Source: Rheinheimera pacifica
GTDB taxonomy: Bacteria > Pseudomonadota > Gammaproteobacteria > Enterobacterales > Alteromonadaceae
Direction of reading: 5' to 3'
Assembly (NCBI RefSeq): GCF_900108485.1
Contig: NZ_FNXF01000001.1
Span: 310,001-374,000, forward strand
DNA length: 64,000 nucleotides
The number at the start of each line of letters is the position of its first letter. Positions within the stretch are counted from its first letter, which is position 1. This document shows positions 48,025-56,360 of the stretch, one piece after another. The notes under the pieces are model-generated. The model was not told where the DNA came from. It saw nothing but the letters and a program-made list of their open reading frames with translations, and did no database searches. The position numbers were made by a program, and so were the translations under genes.

Positions 48025-48978
48025 TTACAGCCAGCCTTTGCGTTTAAAAAACCAGTAGGGGGCAAAGCCGGAGATCAGCATTAAGCCCAGCGCCCAGGGG
48101 TAACCCAGCAGCCATTTCAGCTCGGGCATATATTCAAAGTTCATACCGTAAGCACTGGCAACCAGCGTAGGTGGTAAAAACACCACTGCGGCAATAGAAA
48201 AAGTTTTAATGATCTGATTTTGCTGAATGTTAATAAAGCCTTGGGTTGAGTCCATTAAGAAATTGATTTTGTCGAATAAAAAGGTGGTATGTGACATCAG
48301 GGTTTCAACATCGCGCATGATCTCGCGCAGCGTTTCATCCTGTGCTGGCATGCCTTTTAAGTTACGCAGCAAAAATGAAATATCACGCTGGGTGTCCATC
48401 AGGCACAGACGGATTTTACCGTTACTGTCTTCTAACCGCGCCAGTTTGCTGATTGCCTGATAGAGCTCTGAGTCTTTTTCTTCCAATACCAGATGACTGA
48501 CTTGCTCCAACTGACGATGAATATCTTCTAATGTATCAGCATGGTTTTCTACTTTTTGCTCCAGCATAGTAACCAGCAAATCGGCCGGATTACTACAGCT
48601 TACCTGGCCGCGACGGGCGCGCAGGCGCAGTAAGCGAAAATCGGCAATATCGCCCTCACGAATGGTAATTAGGCGGCCTGGCTGCAAAATGCAGGCAACA
48701 GTAACAGTGTTGTGGCGGCCTTCAGAAGGAGACAGATACAACGAATGCACATGAATGCCGGCCTGATCGACAAAGCAGCGTGCCGAAGCTTCAATTTCCT
48801 CAACATCGTCAGACTCGGGCAGTTCTACGCTGAGTAAACCGGTTAACAGTTCGCGCTCGGGCTCGGTGGGTTCGTGCGCATCTATCCAATGGGCACTTTG
48901 AACCTGCGCTAAATCAGGTGTGTCTGAGCATGCTGTCTCGCGGATAATACCATTTTCAATGTTAAAGAGCCGTATCAT
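48025..48978 (-). CDS. corA: CorA-type magnesium/cobalt transporter
   Basis: A 317-aa homopentameric channel subunit, close to the 316 aa of E. coli CorA. The long N-terminal cytoplasmic domain ends in the stalk helix, followed by two membrane helices with the selectivity signature YGMNFEYMPEL between them and a positively charged C-terminus (FFKRKGWL). The DIHRQLEQV and NGKIRLCLMDTQRDISFLLRN stretches belong to the helical bundle. A perfect AAGGAGG precedes the ATG. Constitutive Mg2+ uptake is the likely role. No partner genes nearby. Confidence 0.93.
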   Translation of the reverse strand: MIRLFNIENGIIRETACSDTPDLAQVQSAHWIDAHEPTEPERELLTGLLSVELPESDDVEEIEASARCFVDQAGIHVHSLYLSPSEGRHNTVTVACILQPGRLITIREGDIADFRLLRLRARRGQVSCSNPADLLVTMLEQKVENHADTLEDIHRQLEQVSHLVLEEKDSELYQAISKLARLEDSNGKIRLCLMDTQRDISFLLRNLKGMPAQDETLREIMRDVETLMSHTTFLFDKINFLMDSTQGFINIQQNQIIKTFSIAAVVFLPPTLVASAYGMNFEYMPELKWLLGYPWALGLMLISGFAPYWFFKRKGWL

Positions 48979-49063
48979 ATGGCCTCCTTTGATAAGTCAG
49001 TTGCTCAGTTGTTTCCAATCAATATGTTACTACAATTCAGGCCAAAGCAGACTTAGTTCTGGC

Positions 49064-49561
49064 TTAACCTGGTTGCTCTGCCAGTGCGGCAAAATACGCC
49101 TGATGCACTGCTAAGCCGAGCGCTTTGGGGCGCAGGCTTTGCACTTGTGCGGTGGCATCGGCTTTGCTGTAACCCAGTTGTGTCATCAGTATCGCCGCCA
49201 TTAAACCGGTGCGGCCAGAGCCACCTTTGCAGTGTATCGCTACCGTATTGCCGTTTTGTAGCAGTGCCAAAATTGCTGCTTTATGTGCGGCAAAGGCTTG
49301 CTCAAATGGTTGCTGTGGCGCGCAGTCATCTTCTACCGGCAGCTGAAACCACTGCAAGCCAAGCTCGCTGCAAATAGCGCCCAGATTATCAACGTTATTC
49401 TGTGTCAGCTCTTGCTGTGGCATCATGGTAATAATTGCTGCTGCACCGGCAGCTTTAAGCTGTGCAATGCTGTTGGTCAGGCTTACGCCTTTCGTGCCGG
49501 GGCACGGCGTGAAAATCAGTTGGCCTGTACTTAGCGTTAATATATCAAAGGGATGACGCAT
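49064..49561 (-). CDS. Dual-specificity-type protein phosphatase in the ars operon
   Basis: A 165-aa cysteine phosphatase with the CX5R active site in AIHCKGGSGRTGLMAAI (about 107-123) and a general-acid loop probably near EDDCAPQQPFEQA (about 77-89). It resembles small dual-specificity or CDKN3-like phosphatases (PTP family). It is the third gene of an arsR-acr3 operon (29-base gap after acr3), and no classical arsC is visible in the window. A role in arsenate reduction, arsenate-ester removal or control is possible, but only inferred from position. AGGAC precedes the ATG. Confidence 0.8.
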   Translation of the reverse strand: MRHPFDILTLSTGQLIFTPCPGTKGVSLTNSIAQLKAAGAAAIITMMPQQELTQNNVDNLGAICSELGLQWFQLPVEDDCAPQQPFEQAFAAHKAAILALLQNGNTVAIHCKGGSGRTGLMAAILMTQLGYSKADATAQVQSLRPKALGLAVHQAYFAALAEQPG

Positions 49562-49590
49562 ATTTTGTCCTGTAGTAGTTTTTTATTCAG

Positions 49591-50607
49591 TTAGTTAAAC
49601 CAGTGCCGGGTGCGGTTGGCAAACCACACCAAGGACAACATTACCGGCACCTCTACCAGTACGCCAACAACGGTGGCCAGCGCTGCGCCGCTGTTTAAGC
49701 CAAATAAGGCGATGGCCACTGCTACCGCCAGCTCAAAAAAGTTAGAGGTGCTGATCATACAAGCCGGGGCGGCGATATTATGTGGTAGTTTTATCGCTTT
49801 AGTGACAGCGTAGGTAATGGCAAAAATGCCGTAGGTTTGAATTAACAGCGGTATGGCAATCAGCAAAATAATCAGCGGTTTTGCTACTATGGTTTGCGCC
49901 TGAAAACCAAACAGCAGCAGTACTGTGGCCAGCAAACCAATCATAGACCAGGGTTTGGCTTTAGCTAAGAATTGGCCAATACGCTGCTCACTGCTGCCAC
50001 TATTAAGCTGCTTGCGCGTTAGCACGCCGGCAATCAGCGGCAGCAGCACATACAGCACAACTGACAACAACAGCGTGTGCCATGGAATGGCAATATCACT
50101 AACGCCCAGCAGCAAAGCTGCCAGTGGTGCAAAGGCGAAAATCATAATAATGTCGTTTACCGACACCTGTACCAGGGTGTAATTGGCATCGCCTTTGGTC
50201 AGCTGGCTCCAGACAAATACCATCGCAGTGCAGGGCGCGACACCCAGTAAAATCATACCGGCGATATATTCATTAGCGCTTTGTGGATCTACCCAGGCGG
50301 CAAAAAACACTTTAAAAAACAACCAACCCAGTGCGGCCATGGTGAAGGGCTTTACCAGCCAGTTCATAACCAGCGTCAGTATCAGCCCTTTGGGCTTTTT
50401 GCCGACATCTTTAATGGCGGCAAAATCAATTTGTACCATCATCGGGTAGATCATCAGCCAAATCAGCACGGCTACCACTAAGTTGATCTGGCCATATTCC
50501 AGCGCAGCAATGGCCTGAAATACTGCCGGCAGCACGTTGCCCAGTAGCACCCCGGCTAGTATGCAAAGGCCAACCCAAACCGATAAATAACGTTCAAAAA
50601 TACCCAT
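49591..50607 (-). CDS. acr3: ACR3-family arsenite efflux permease
   Basis: A 338-aa membrane protein with about 10 helices that exports As(III) (and possibly Sb(III)) by proton exchange. The family's conserved cysteine lies in [13 protein letters not shown] (about 126-138), and the [13 protein letters not shown] and [21 protein letters not shown] blocks (the second given in part) are typical. It is preceded by arsR (70-base gap with a G+C-rich hairpin) and followed by the phosphatase gene. The length is near the usual 340-350 aa. Confidence 0.93.
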   Translation of the reverse strand: MGIFERYLSVWVGLCILAGVLLGNVLPAVFQAIAALEYGQINLVVAVLIWLMIYPMMVQIDFAAIKDVGKKPKGLILTLVMNWLVKPFTMAALGWLFFKVFFAAWVDPQSANEYIAGMILLGVAPCTAMVFVWSQLTKGDANYTLVQVSVNDIIMIFAFAPLAALLLGVSDIAIPWHTLLLSVVLYVLLPLIAGVLTRKQLNSGSSEQRIGQFLAKAKPWSMIGLLATVLLLFGFQAQTIVAKPLIILLIAIPLLIQTYGIFAITYAVTKAIKLPHNIAAPACMISTSNFFELAVAVAIALFGLNSGAALATVVGVLVEVPVMLSLVWFANRTRHWFN

Positions 50608-50644
50608 AGCTATAGCTCTTACAATAAAAACGTGGGTGAGTTAA

Positions 50645-50659
50645 CCGGCCGCAGGCCGG
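50645..50659 (-). repeat. G+C-rich hairpin between arsR and acr3
   Basis: CCGGCC (50645-50650) pairs with GGCCGG (50654-50659) around 3 bases. There is no T run on the minus strand, so it may reduce but not stop transcription from arsR into acr3. Confidence 0.45.
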
Positions 50660-50677
50660 GGGGCGTAAAGGTTATTG

Positions 50678-51031
50678 CTAGTCACAAGACTGCGGCGTAA
50701 GCGGGCAACACAGGCCATCGCTGCCAGCAACGGTTGTTGCTTTATCGGCAACAAGCTGTAGCAGGCTCATTAGTGGTAACAAGCTGTTAAGGTTAAGCGA
50801 GTAGCACACGCGGGGGTGTTCTATTTCACCTGCTACCACGCCAGCGGCTTTTAAAATGCGCAAATGCTCCGACACTGTAGATTGTGCCAGGCCGACCTCG
50901 TGGGTTATCTCGCCGCCAATGCAGGAAGTTTTGCTAAGCAGCAAACGGATAATTTGAATGCGTGCAGGGTGCGCTAAAGCTTTAGCAATAGCAGCCAGTT
51001 GCTCATTGGATAGATCGTTTTCTGTGTTCAT
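50678..51031 (-). CDS. arsR: ArsR-family repressor with C-terminal vicinal cysteines
   Basis: A 117-aa winged-helix metalloregulator (ArsR/SmtB). The HTH is GLAQSTVSEHLRILKAAGVV (about 47-66). The classical As(III) site of the E. coli type (ELCVCDL) is missing; instead there is a single C37 in KTSCIGGEI, a C76, and a C-terminal cluster with C108, C109 and C116 (LCCPLTPQSC). A C-terminal As site with a CC pair plus a third Cys is known from the Acidithiobacillus ferrooxidans-type ArsR. The operator at 51041-51058 sits directly upstream. It represses its own operon with acr3 and the phosphatase gene. No good Shine-Dalgarno is visible. Confidence 0.9.
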   Translation of the reverse strand: MNTENDLSNEQLAAIAKALAHPARIQIIRLLLSKTSCIGGEITHEVGLAQSTVSEHLRILKAAGVVAGEIEHPRVCYSLNLNSLLPLMSLLQLVADKATTVAGSDGLCCPLTPQSCD

Positions 51032-51040
51032 TTATTTAAC

Positions 51041-51058
51041 TATCGTTATTCGACGATA
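51041..51058. promoter_or_regulatory. ArsR operator
   Basis: TATCGT-TATTCG-ACGATA: two perfect 6-base inverted arms, 10 bases upstream of the arsR start. The position and ATCG/CGAT arms fit an autoregulatory ArsR site. Confidence 0.75.
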
Positions 51059-51176
51059 AACGAAATTTACGCCCGTAATCACGCAATGTCAAATAACAAA
51101 ATGAAAAAGGCTGGTGTTACTGGGCGCTGCCGGCGCCAAGTGGTTGTTAGCCACACTGGTAAACAGCAGCTTCTGC

Positions 51177-51992
51177 CTAATTACGCGCCTTTCTAAACTT
51201 CAGCACCATCTGGTTAACCTCACCAATGGCTTGATGCTTTGCCTTTTCTGCTTCATTTCCTGCCAAAGTAGGTGGCAAAGACCAAACGCCTGCCGGATGC
51301 TGAGCGGTATCTTTCGGGTTAAGCAGCATATCGTTGCGCGCTTCAAAGCTAAAACCGGCTTCTTTGGCCAGATCTAACCATAACTGCTCAGGCACATAAC
51401 CCGATTTTTGCCAATCGGTATTTAGCATGTTGTCCGGCAGGCGCGGCGCCACCACGCCTAATACACCACCGGGTTTAAGTGCCTGATAAAAGTTGGCTAA
51501 GGCATGCTTTAACGAGGTTTCGCCGTCAAAGATATAAAACTGATTGCGCATAGACAGCACTACATCAGCGCTGGCGGGTGGTGCAATAGCGATATCGGCC
51601 AGCGGGGCAAACTCAGTAATGGTTACGTTTTTATACACCGGGTGCGACGCCAGTTTTTCGCTGTATTCAGCGCGGCCTTTTTGCATATAGTCGGCTGGCA
51701 ATAAACTGAACTTATCAGAGAAATGTGCAGCATACAGTTTGCCTTCTGCCGCCAGTAACGGCGCCAGCACTTCGGTATACCAGCCTGCGCCCGGCCATAT
51801 TTCAACCACGGTACTTTGCGGTGTTACTTCAAAAAACGTCAGAGTTTGTTCGGGTTTGCGCGCAGCATCGCGTAGTTTATTGGCTTCAGTACGGGCTTCA
51901 TGTTGCAAGGCCTGGTTGATATCGGCACTGGCGGTAAAGCTGGCATGGCTTGCCAGCAAAAACAAACTTACATGAATTAGCTTAGTTAGCAT
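51177..51992 (-). CDS. Exported class I SAM-dependent methyltransferase-like protein
   Basis: A 271-aa protein with an apparent Sec signal peptide (MLTKLIHVSLFLLASHASFTASA, in parts; cleavage near residue 23), followed by a Rossmann methyltransferase fold. Motif I is TVVEIWPGAGWYTEVLAPLL (about 61-80), the acidic motif II position reads LYAAHFSDKF, and LKPGGVLGVVAPRL (about 172-185) matches the motif III region. It belongs to a group of predicted periplasmic methyltransferases of unknown substrate. How SAM would be available outside the cytoplasm is not clear, so either the signal is an anchor or the reaction is different. It overlaps the upstream membrane-protein gene by 11 bases. Confidence 0.8.
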   Translation of the reverse strand: MLTKLIHVSLFLLASHASFTASADINQALQHEARTEANKLRDAARKPEQTLTFFEVTPQSTVVEIWPGAGWYTEVLAPLLAAEGKLYAAHFSDKFSLLPADYMQKGRAEYSEKLASHPVYKNVTITEFAPLADIAIAPPASADVVLSMRNQFYIFDGETSLKHALANFYQALKPGGVLGVVAPRLPDNMLNTDWQKSGYVPEQLWLDLAKEAGFSFEARNDMLLNPKDTAQHPAGVWSLPPTLAGNEAEKAKHQAIGEVNQMVLKFRKARN

Positions 51993-52428
51993 GGGCAGAT
52001 CCTTTTGTTAGCTTTGCCTTACGTACACTTTTTAGAGCTGAATATACGATAAACCAGATAATTACTGCAGCTACATTCACAGAAAATGAAAAACTATCAA
52101 ATGACCATGAAAACGTTAATTGAAAACCGAAGCTCAAAGAAAACGAAAGATATTCGGTTTTAAATCCAATAATTTGCAAACCATAAAGCCACAAACATAG
52201 AGTTAACGCTTTTTCACTTCGCTGATATATGCTGTATGCAAAATATGTATTTAAAACAAGCATAACCAAAAGAGCAGAAACCAACACATACATAGAAGTT
52301 TCTGATCCGCTTGTTATTAACTGAGGCACTACCAGTGCCATAGTTATGGCGCCTACTAAGCTGCTTACAGCTAAAGTCCAATATGCTAATTTTGTCTTAA
52401 AGTTGTGATGTGAAAACATATTTTCCAT
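51982..52428 (-). CDS. Unknown four-helix membrane protein
   Basis: A 148-aa hydrophobic protein with about four membrane segments (residues 15-39, 46-68, 76-90 and 118-137) and a basic C-terminus (KSVRKAKLTKG). It overlaps the start of the exported methyltransferase gene by 11 bases, suggesting one transcript. The start could be at 52428 or three codons later; neither has a good ribosome site. Base composition is more AT-rich than the surrounding genes. Family not recognised. Confidence 0.55.
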   Translation of the reverse strand: MENMFSHHNFKTKLAYWTLAVSSLVGAITMALVVPQLITSGSETSMYVLVSALLVMLVLNTYFAYSIYQRSEKALTLCLWLYGLQIIGFKTEYLSFSLSFGFQLTFSWSFDSFSFSVNVAAVIIWFIVYSALKSVRKAKLTKGSAHAN

Positions 52429-52613
52429 TTAAAGCAGAGAGCTCCGCGAAGCGGCTTAGTTTAACGTTTATTCAAGGGCGCGCCCGTATTCAAAAGTGGG
52501 TTAAGCCGTGCTGGTCAATTTAATGGAGTTAAACATTACTCTGCTTTTTGTGCGTTTAGAAATCCTCGCAGGTACAGGCATTTTCAGTTTAGGCGACAAA
52601 TGCTGGGCGGGTT

Positions 52614-54152
52614 TTACCCCGGCACCACATCTACTAACCCCGGGCAATCCAGCACAAAGGCAATTTTTTTCAGCGATTTTTGCTCCAGCATTAAATCGGC
52701 TGCCAGCAAGCTTTGTTGTGCTAACCAGTCTGTGCCGAGTTTAAGTTGCAAATACTGGCTACCGGCTTCAGCTTGTAGCTCTGGCAGCAGGTCGTCGCGG
52801 CGTTTTTGGTTTAGCAGTACAGCCAGGCGTAACAACACCAGCAGGCATACAACTTGCGGTAGTTGATACAAACTAAAGGCCGGTATTTCATCAGCGCGGA
52901 TTTTACGGCGGTGAAACCGTACCAGCGTGGCGATAAGTTGCTGTTGTTCCTGGTTAAAACCGGGCAGGTTGGCATTTTGCAGAATATAAGCCGAGTGTTT
53001 TTGCACACCGGACGAGTTAATGTGCAGGCCCACTTCGTATAAAGTAGCGGCCCAGCCCAGCAACATGGCGTCTTCATCGGTCAGTTGCCATTGGCTACGC
53101 ACCTGGCTAAACAGCAGCAGTGCGGTTTGGCTAACCCGCTCAGCCTGCGCCATATCTACGTCATACCTGCGTTGCAGGCTGGCCACGCTGTGTTCGCGTA
53201 TATCCAGATGCTGCAGGCGGTCACTCATTTCGTATAGCACGCCTTCGCGCAGGGCTGCGTCAATATAAACCAGCTGTTCTATTTGCAGTAAATTAAAGGC
53301 GGCAATCAGAATAGCCAGGCCAGAGCAAATCAGCAGTTTGCGATCATCTGTCAGGCCGGGTAAATCCAGCTGATAGCTGTTCTCCTGCTGTACCAAATGC
53401 TCTTTTAGCGCCAGCAGATGTGACAGCTCCAGAGCATTACTGGTTAGACCCATGCCGACAATAATATCGCGGATAGTTTTCACCGTGCCAGATGTGCCTA
53501 CCGCCTGTTGCCAGCCTGCGGCTTTAAAGCTGCTGACAATCGGCTCCAGTTCTTGCTCGGCCTGTAAAATAGCGCGGTTAAAACGTTTATCGCTAATACG
53601 GCCCTGGGCAAAATGCTGCAGCGCGTAACTGACACAGCCCATATTGCGGCTGCTAAGCCGCAGTGGCTGGGCCCCCTCGCCAATGGCAAACTCTGTGCTG
53701 CCACCGCCAATATCTATTACCAGCCGCCGGCCAGAAAAATGCTCAAAATGCGCCACACCCTGATAAATAAAACGGGCTTCTTCCTGGCCGGAGATCACTT
53801 CTATCGGAAAGGGGAATACCGCTTTGGCGCGGCGTAAAAAGGTGGCTGAATTTCGTGCCCGGCGCAGGGTATAAGTAGCAATAACCCGCACTGATTGCGG
53901 CGCAAAAGGAATTAAGGTATCGGCAAATTGTGCCAGTACACTCAGGCCGCGCTCTATGGCTTCTTCACTTAATACCAGTTGCTCGTTTAAGCCTTCGGCC
54001 AGTTGTACTTTTTGTTTTTCGCGGTGTAACAGCTGGATATCGCCATCTATTACCCGTGCTATTACCATATGAAAAGAGTTTGAGCCCAGATCGACCGCAG
54101 CCATATAGGCGTGGTCGTCCGGGCGGTCTTTGCTTGGTTGGTTGTCGTTCAT
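52614..54152 (-). CDS. ppx: Exopolyphosphatase (Ppx/GppA family)
   Basis: A 512-aa enzyme that removes terminal phosphate from polyphosphate (E. coli PPX 513 aa). The ASKHA ATPase-like signature is AAVDLGSNSFHMVIARV (about 18-34), the second phosphate loop is VIDIGGGSTEFAIGEG (about 144-159), and the catalytic Glu lies in ISGQEEARFIYQGV (about 119-132). The C-terminal half is the HD-like helical domain. The start overlaps the end of ppk by 4 bases (ATGA), so the two are translationally coupled and in the order ppk-ppx as in E. coli. Confidence 0.94.
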   Translation of the reverse strand: MNDNQPSKDRPDDHAYMAAVDLGSNSFHMVIARVIDGDIQLLHREKQKVQLAEGLNEQLVLSEEAIERGLSVLAQFADTLIPFAPQSVRVIATYTLRRARNSATFLRRAKAVFPFPIEVISGQEEARFIYQGVAHFEHFSGRRLVIDIGGGSTEFAIGEGAQPLRLSSRNMGCVSYALQHFAQGRISDKRFNRAILQAEQELEPIVSSFKAAGWQQAVGTSGTVKTIRDIIVGMGLTSNALELSHLLALKEHLVQQENSYQLDLPGLTDDRKLLICSGLAILIAAFNLLQIEQLVYIDAALREGVLYEMSDRLQHLDIREHSVASLQRRYDVDMAQAERVSQTALLLFSQVRSQWQLTDEDAMLLGWAATLYEVGLHINSSGVQKHSAYILQNANLPGFNQEQQQLIATLVRFHRRKIRADEIPAFSLYQLPQVVCLLVLLRLAVLLNQKRRDDLLPELQAEAGSQYLQLKLGTDWLAQQSLLAADLMLEQKSLKKIAFVLDCPGLVDVVPG

Positions 54153-56269
54153 TCCGTCTCGGTATTGATCAGTTGCCCTTGCTGGCGGGCAAGATATTCG
54201 TAGATCTGCTGCTGCGAGCGGATACTGCGTTTATTGCCGCGTTTAACATAGGCATTACTTTGTTTGGCATCAATAATACGTGCCTTTACGTTGTCCCGCC
54301 ACTGAATATCCAGAGTGTCTAATACTTGTTGCTTTAAACGTACATCGTATATCGGTACACCCACTTCTACCCGCTGGTCGATATTACGGGTCATCCAGTC
54401 GGCTGAAGACAGGTAAACATCAGTCTCGCCGCCGTTATGAAACACGTAAATACGTGAATGCTCTAAGAAGCGGTCCAGTACAGAAATCACCCTGATATTC
54501 TGGCTTTTACCTGGCAAACCGGGAACAAGCGAGCACATACCGCGGATAATCATGCGGATTTTTACCCCGGCCTGACTGGCGCGGTACAACAGGTCAACAA
54601 TTTGCTGGTCAACCAGGTTATTTACCTTAAGGAAAATCTCTGCTTTGCGGCCACTGACAGCAAAATCGATTTCGCGCTGAATAAGCTGCATCAGCCGCGG
54701 CCGGCTCCAGGTGGGTGAGACAATCAGGTGATTAAATTGGTACGGCCGGTAGCTGTATTCAATAAACTCAAACACCTGGCCGACTTCTGCAGTAATTTCC
54801 TGATGGCAGGTAAATAAGCTCATATCGGTGTAAATACGCGCGGTTTTCTCGTTAAAGTTACCGGTGCCGATATGGCCGTAGTGCATCAGTTTGCCTTTTT
54901 CCATCCGGCTGATCAGGCATAACTTAGAGTGAATTTTCAGTGTAGTTAAGCCAAATACCACCTGGATGCCGGCTTCGGTCATTTTACGCGCCCAGTTGAT
55001 ATTGTTTTCTTCATCAAACCGCGCTTTTAGCTCAACCACTACGGTAACTTTTTTGCCATTGCGCACTGCATCCAGCAACGAGTGAATTACCCGCGAGTGT
55101 TTAGCCACCCGGTACATGGTCATTTTAATATGTGTTACTTTAGGGTCGAACGAGGCCTGACGCACCCATTCGGTAAAGTAGCCAAAGTTATGGTAGGGGT
55201 AGTGCAGCAGAATATCACCGGCACGGATGGCGTCAAAACTGGTGGCATACTGCTCAAAATCCGGGCTTTTCAGTGGCGGCATCGGTGGAAATTCGGTGCT
55301 TTGATGGCCGATATTCGGAAAGCTGATAAAGTCTTTAAAATTGCGGTAACGGCTGCCGGGAATTAACGAGTCGGTTGAGCTGGTGCCCAGCTGTTTACTC
55401 AGTACTTTAAGCATTTGCTCTGGCATGGCGGCATCATACACCAGCCGCACCGGCTCAGATTTCAGCCGCTGGCGAATACCCTTCGACATTTTATCCAGCA
55501 GGCTTTGATCCAGGGTGTCACTGATATTGTATTCGGCGTCGCGGGTCAGTTTTAACGAGTAAGCCTGAATATGATCAAACTCAAAAAAACCGGCAAATAA
55601 GTCGGCAATACAATGCACTATGACATCGTCCAGCAGCAATATTTGCCGCCGGTAGTGGCCGTTTTTCTTGCGGGTATTTAAATGCAGCGGCAGTTCAATA
55701 AAACGCGACAATTCGTTGGTAGGCACCTGCACTATGGCATATTCCGGTTTACCATTGCCGGTCATTTCTACCATCAGGTAGGTGGTGTTGTCTTCCAGCG
55801 CCTTGGGTAAACTGACTTCGTCACCAGACAGAATCATCGGCGAAATATGCTTGAGCACTTCGTCGCGAAAATAACTGCGCACCCAGCCGGATTGCAGCTC
55901 GGTGAGTTTGAAATTGTCTATTAATTCGATGTTGTGCTTGCGAAGCTCCAGCTGAATATCCAGATAAATAGCATTAAAACGCTGGCCCAGCTGCAATACG
56001 CGCTGCTGAATTTCCTGCATCAATTCTTCCGCATCTTCCTGTTCGCTTTGCTGGTATTTTTTCAGCAGAATGCGGCGTTTAACATCGGCTACCCGCACGC
56101 GGAAAAATTCGTCCATATTATTGGAATAAATGCCAAGAAAACGTAAGCGCTCTATTGGTGGGTTACGTTCATCGGCGGCTTCCTGCAGCACGCGGCCGTT
56201 AAAAGACAACCAGCTAAGCTCGCGGGGGTAAAGCGGAAATTCGCTGTTGGCAGCGTCGGTATGGTCCAT
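54149..56269 (-). CDS. ppk: Polyphosphate kinase 1
   Basis: A 706-aa enzyme polymerising the gamma-phosphate of ATP into polyphosphate. N-terminal domain opens with ELSWLSFNGRVLQEAADERN (17-36), then the head domain, and two phospholipase-D-like C domains. The autophosphorylated histidine is H447 in TTLKIHSKLCLISR (E. coli H435), and the second conserved His lies near 477 in YGHIGTGNFNEKTARIYTD. An AGGAG site precedes the ATG. The Pho box on the same strand at 56304-56321 puts ppk-ppx under PhoB. Also forms a functional group with the pst and pit genes of the window. Confidence 0.95.
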   Translation of the reverse strand: MDHTDAANSEFPLYPRELSWLSFNGRVLQEAADERNPPIERLRFLGIYSNNMDEFFRVRVADVKRRILLKKYQQSEQEDAEELMQEIQQRVLQLGQRFNAIYLDIQLELRKHNIELIDNFKLTELQSGWVRSYFRDEVLKHISPMILSGDEVSLPKALEDNTTYLMVEMTGNGKPEYAIVQVPTNELSRFIELPLHLNTRKKNGHYRRQILLLDDVIVHCIADLFAGFFEFDHIQAYSLKLTRDAEYNISDTLDQSLLDKMSKGIRQRLKSEPVRLVYDAAMPEQMLKVLSKQLGTSSTDSLIPGSRYRNFKDFISFPNIGHQSTEFPPMPPLKSPDFEQYATSFDAIRAGDILLHYPYHNFGYFTEWVRQASFDPKVTHIKMTMYRVAKHSRVIHSLLDAVRNGKKVTVVVELKARFDEENNINWARKMTEAGIQVVFGLTTLKIHSKLCLISRMEKGKLMHYGHIGTGNFNEKTARIYTDMSLFTCHQEITAEVGQVFEFIEYSYRPYQFNHLIVSPTWSRPRLMQLIQREIDFAVSGRKAEIFLKVNNLVDQQIVDLLYRASQAGVKIRMIIRGMCSLVPGLPGKSQNIRVISVLDRFLEHSRIYVFHNGGETDVYLSSADWMTRNIDQRVEVGVPIYDVRLKQQVLDTLDIQWRDNVKARIIDAKQSNAYVKRGNKRSIRSQQQIYEYLARQQGQLINTETE

Positions 56270-56303
56270 GATCCAGCTCCTGACTACAACTGGCTATTAC
56301 TCT

Positions 56304-56321
56304 ATGGCAGTTTTGTGACAA
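56304..56321 (-). promoter_or_regulatory. Pho box before ppk
   Basis: Read on the minus strand: TTGTCAC-AAAA-CTGCCAT, two PhoB units with a 4-A spacer, 35 bases from the ppk start. Confidence 0.78.
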
Positions 56322-56332
56322 TAAGATGAACT

Positions 56333-56349
56333 CAGCTGAGGCTCAGCTG
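56333..56349. repeat. Short palindrome between gcvR and ppk
   Basis: CAGCTGAG-G-CTCAGCTG, a perfect 8-base inverted repeat with a single central base, just downstream of gcvR and upstream of the ppk Pho box. It has no T run; it could be an operator or part of the end of the gcvR transcript. Confidence 0.45.
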
Positions 56350-56360
56350 CGGTATAAATG

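Noticed and set aside
51114..51377. Plus-strand frame beginning with a hydrophobic stretch between arsR and the methyltransferase
   Set aside because: Most of it overlaps the methyltransferase gene antisense; the non-overlapping part is too short to call a gene remnant.
52508..52744. 78-codon plus-strand frame at the end of ppx
   Set aside because: It overlaps the 3' end of ppx antisense and has no family look; the gap 52429-52613 shows no supported gene.
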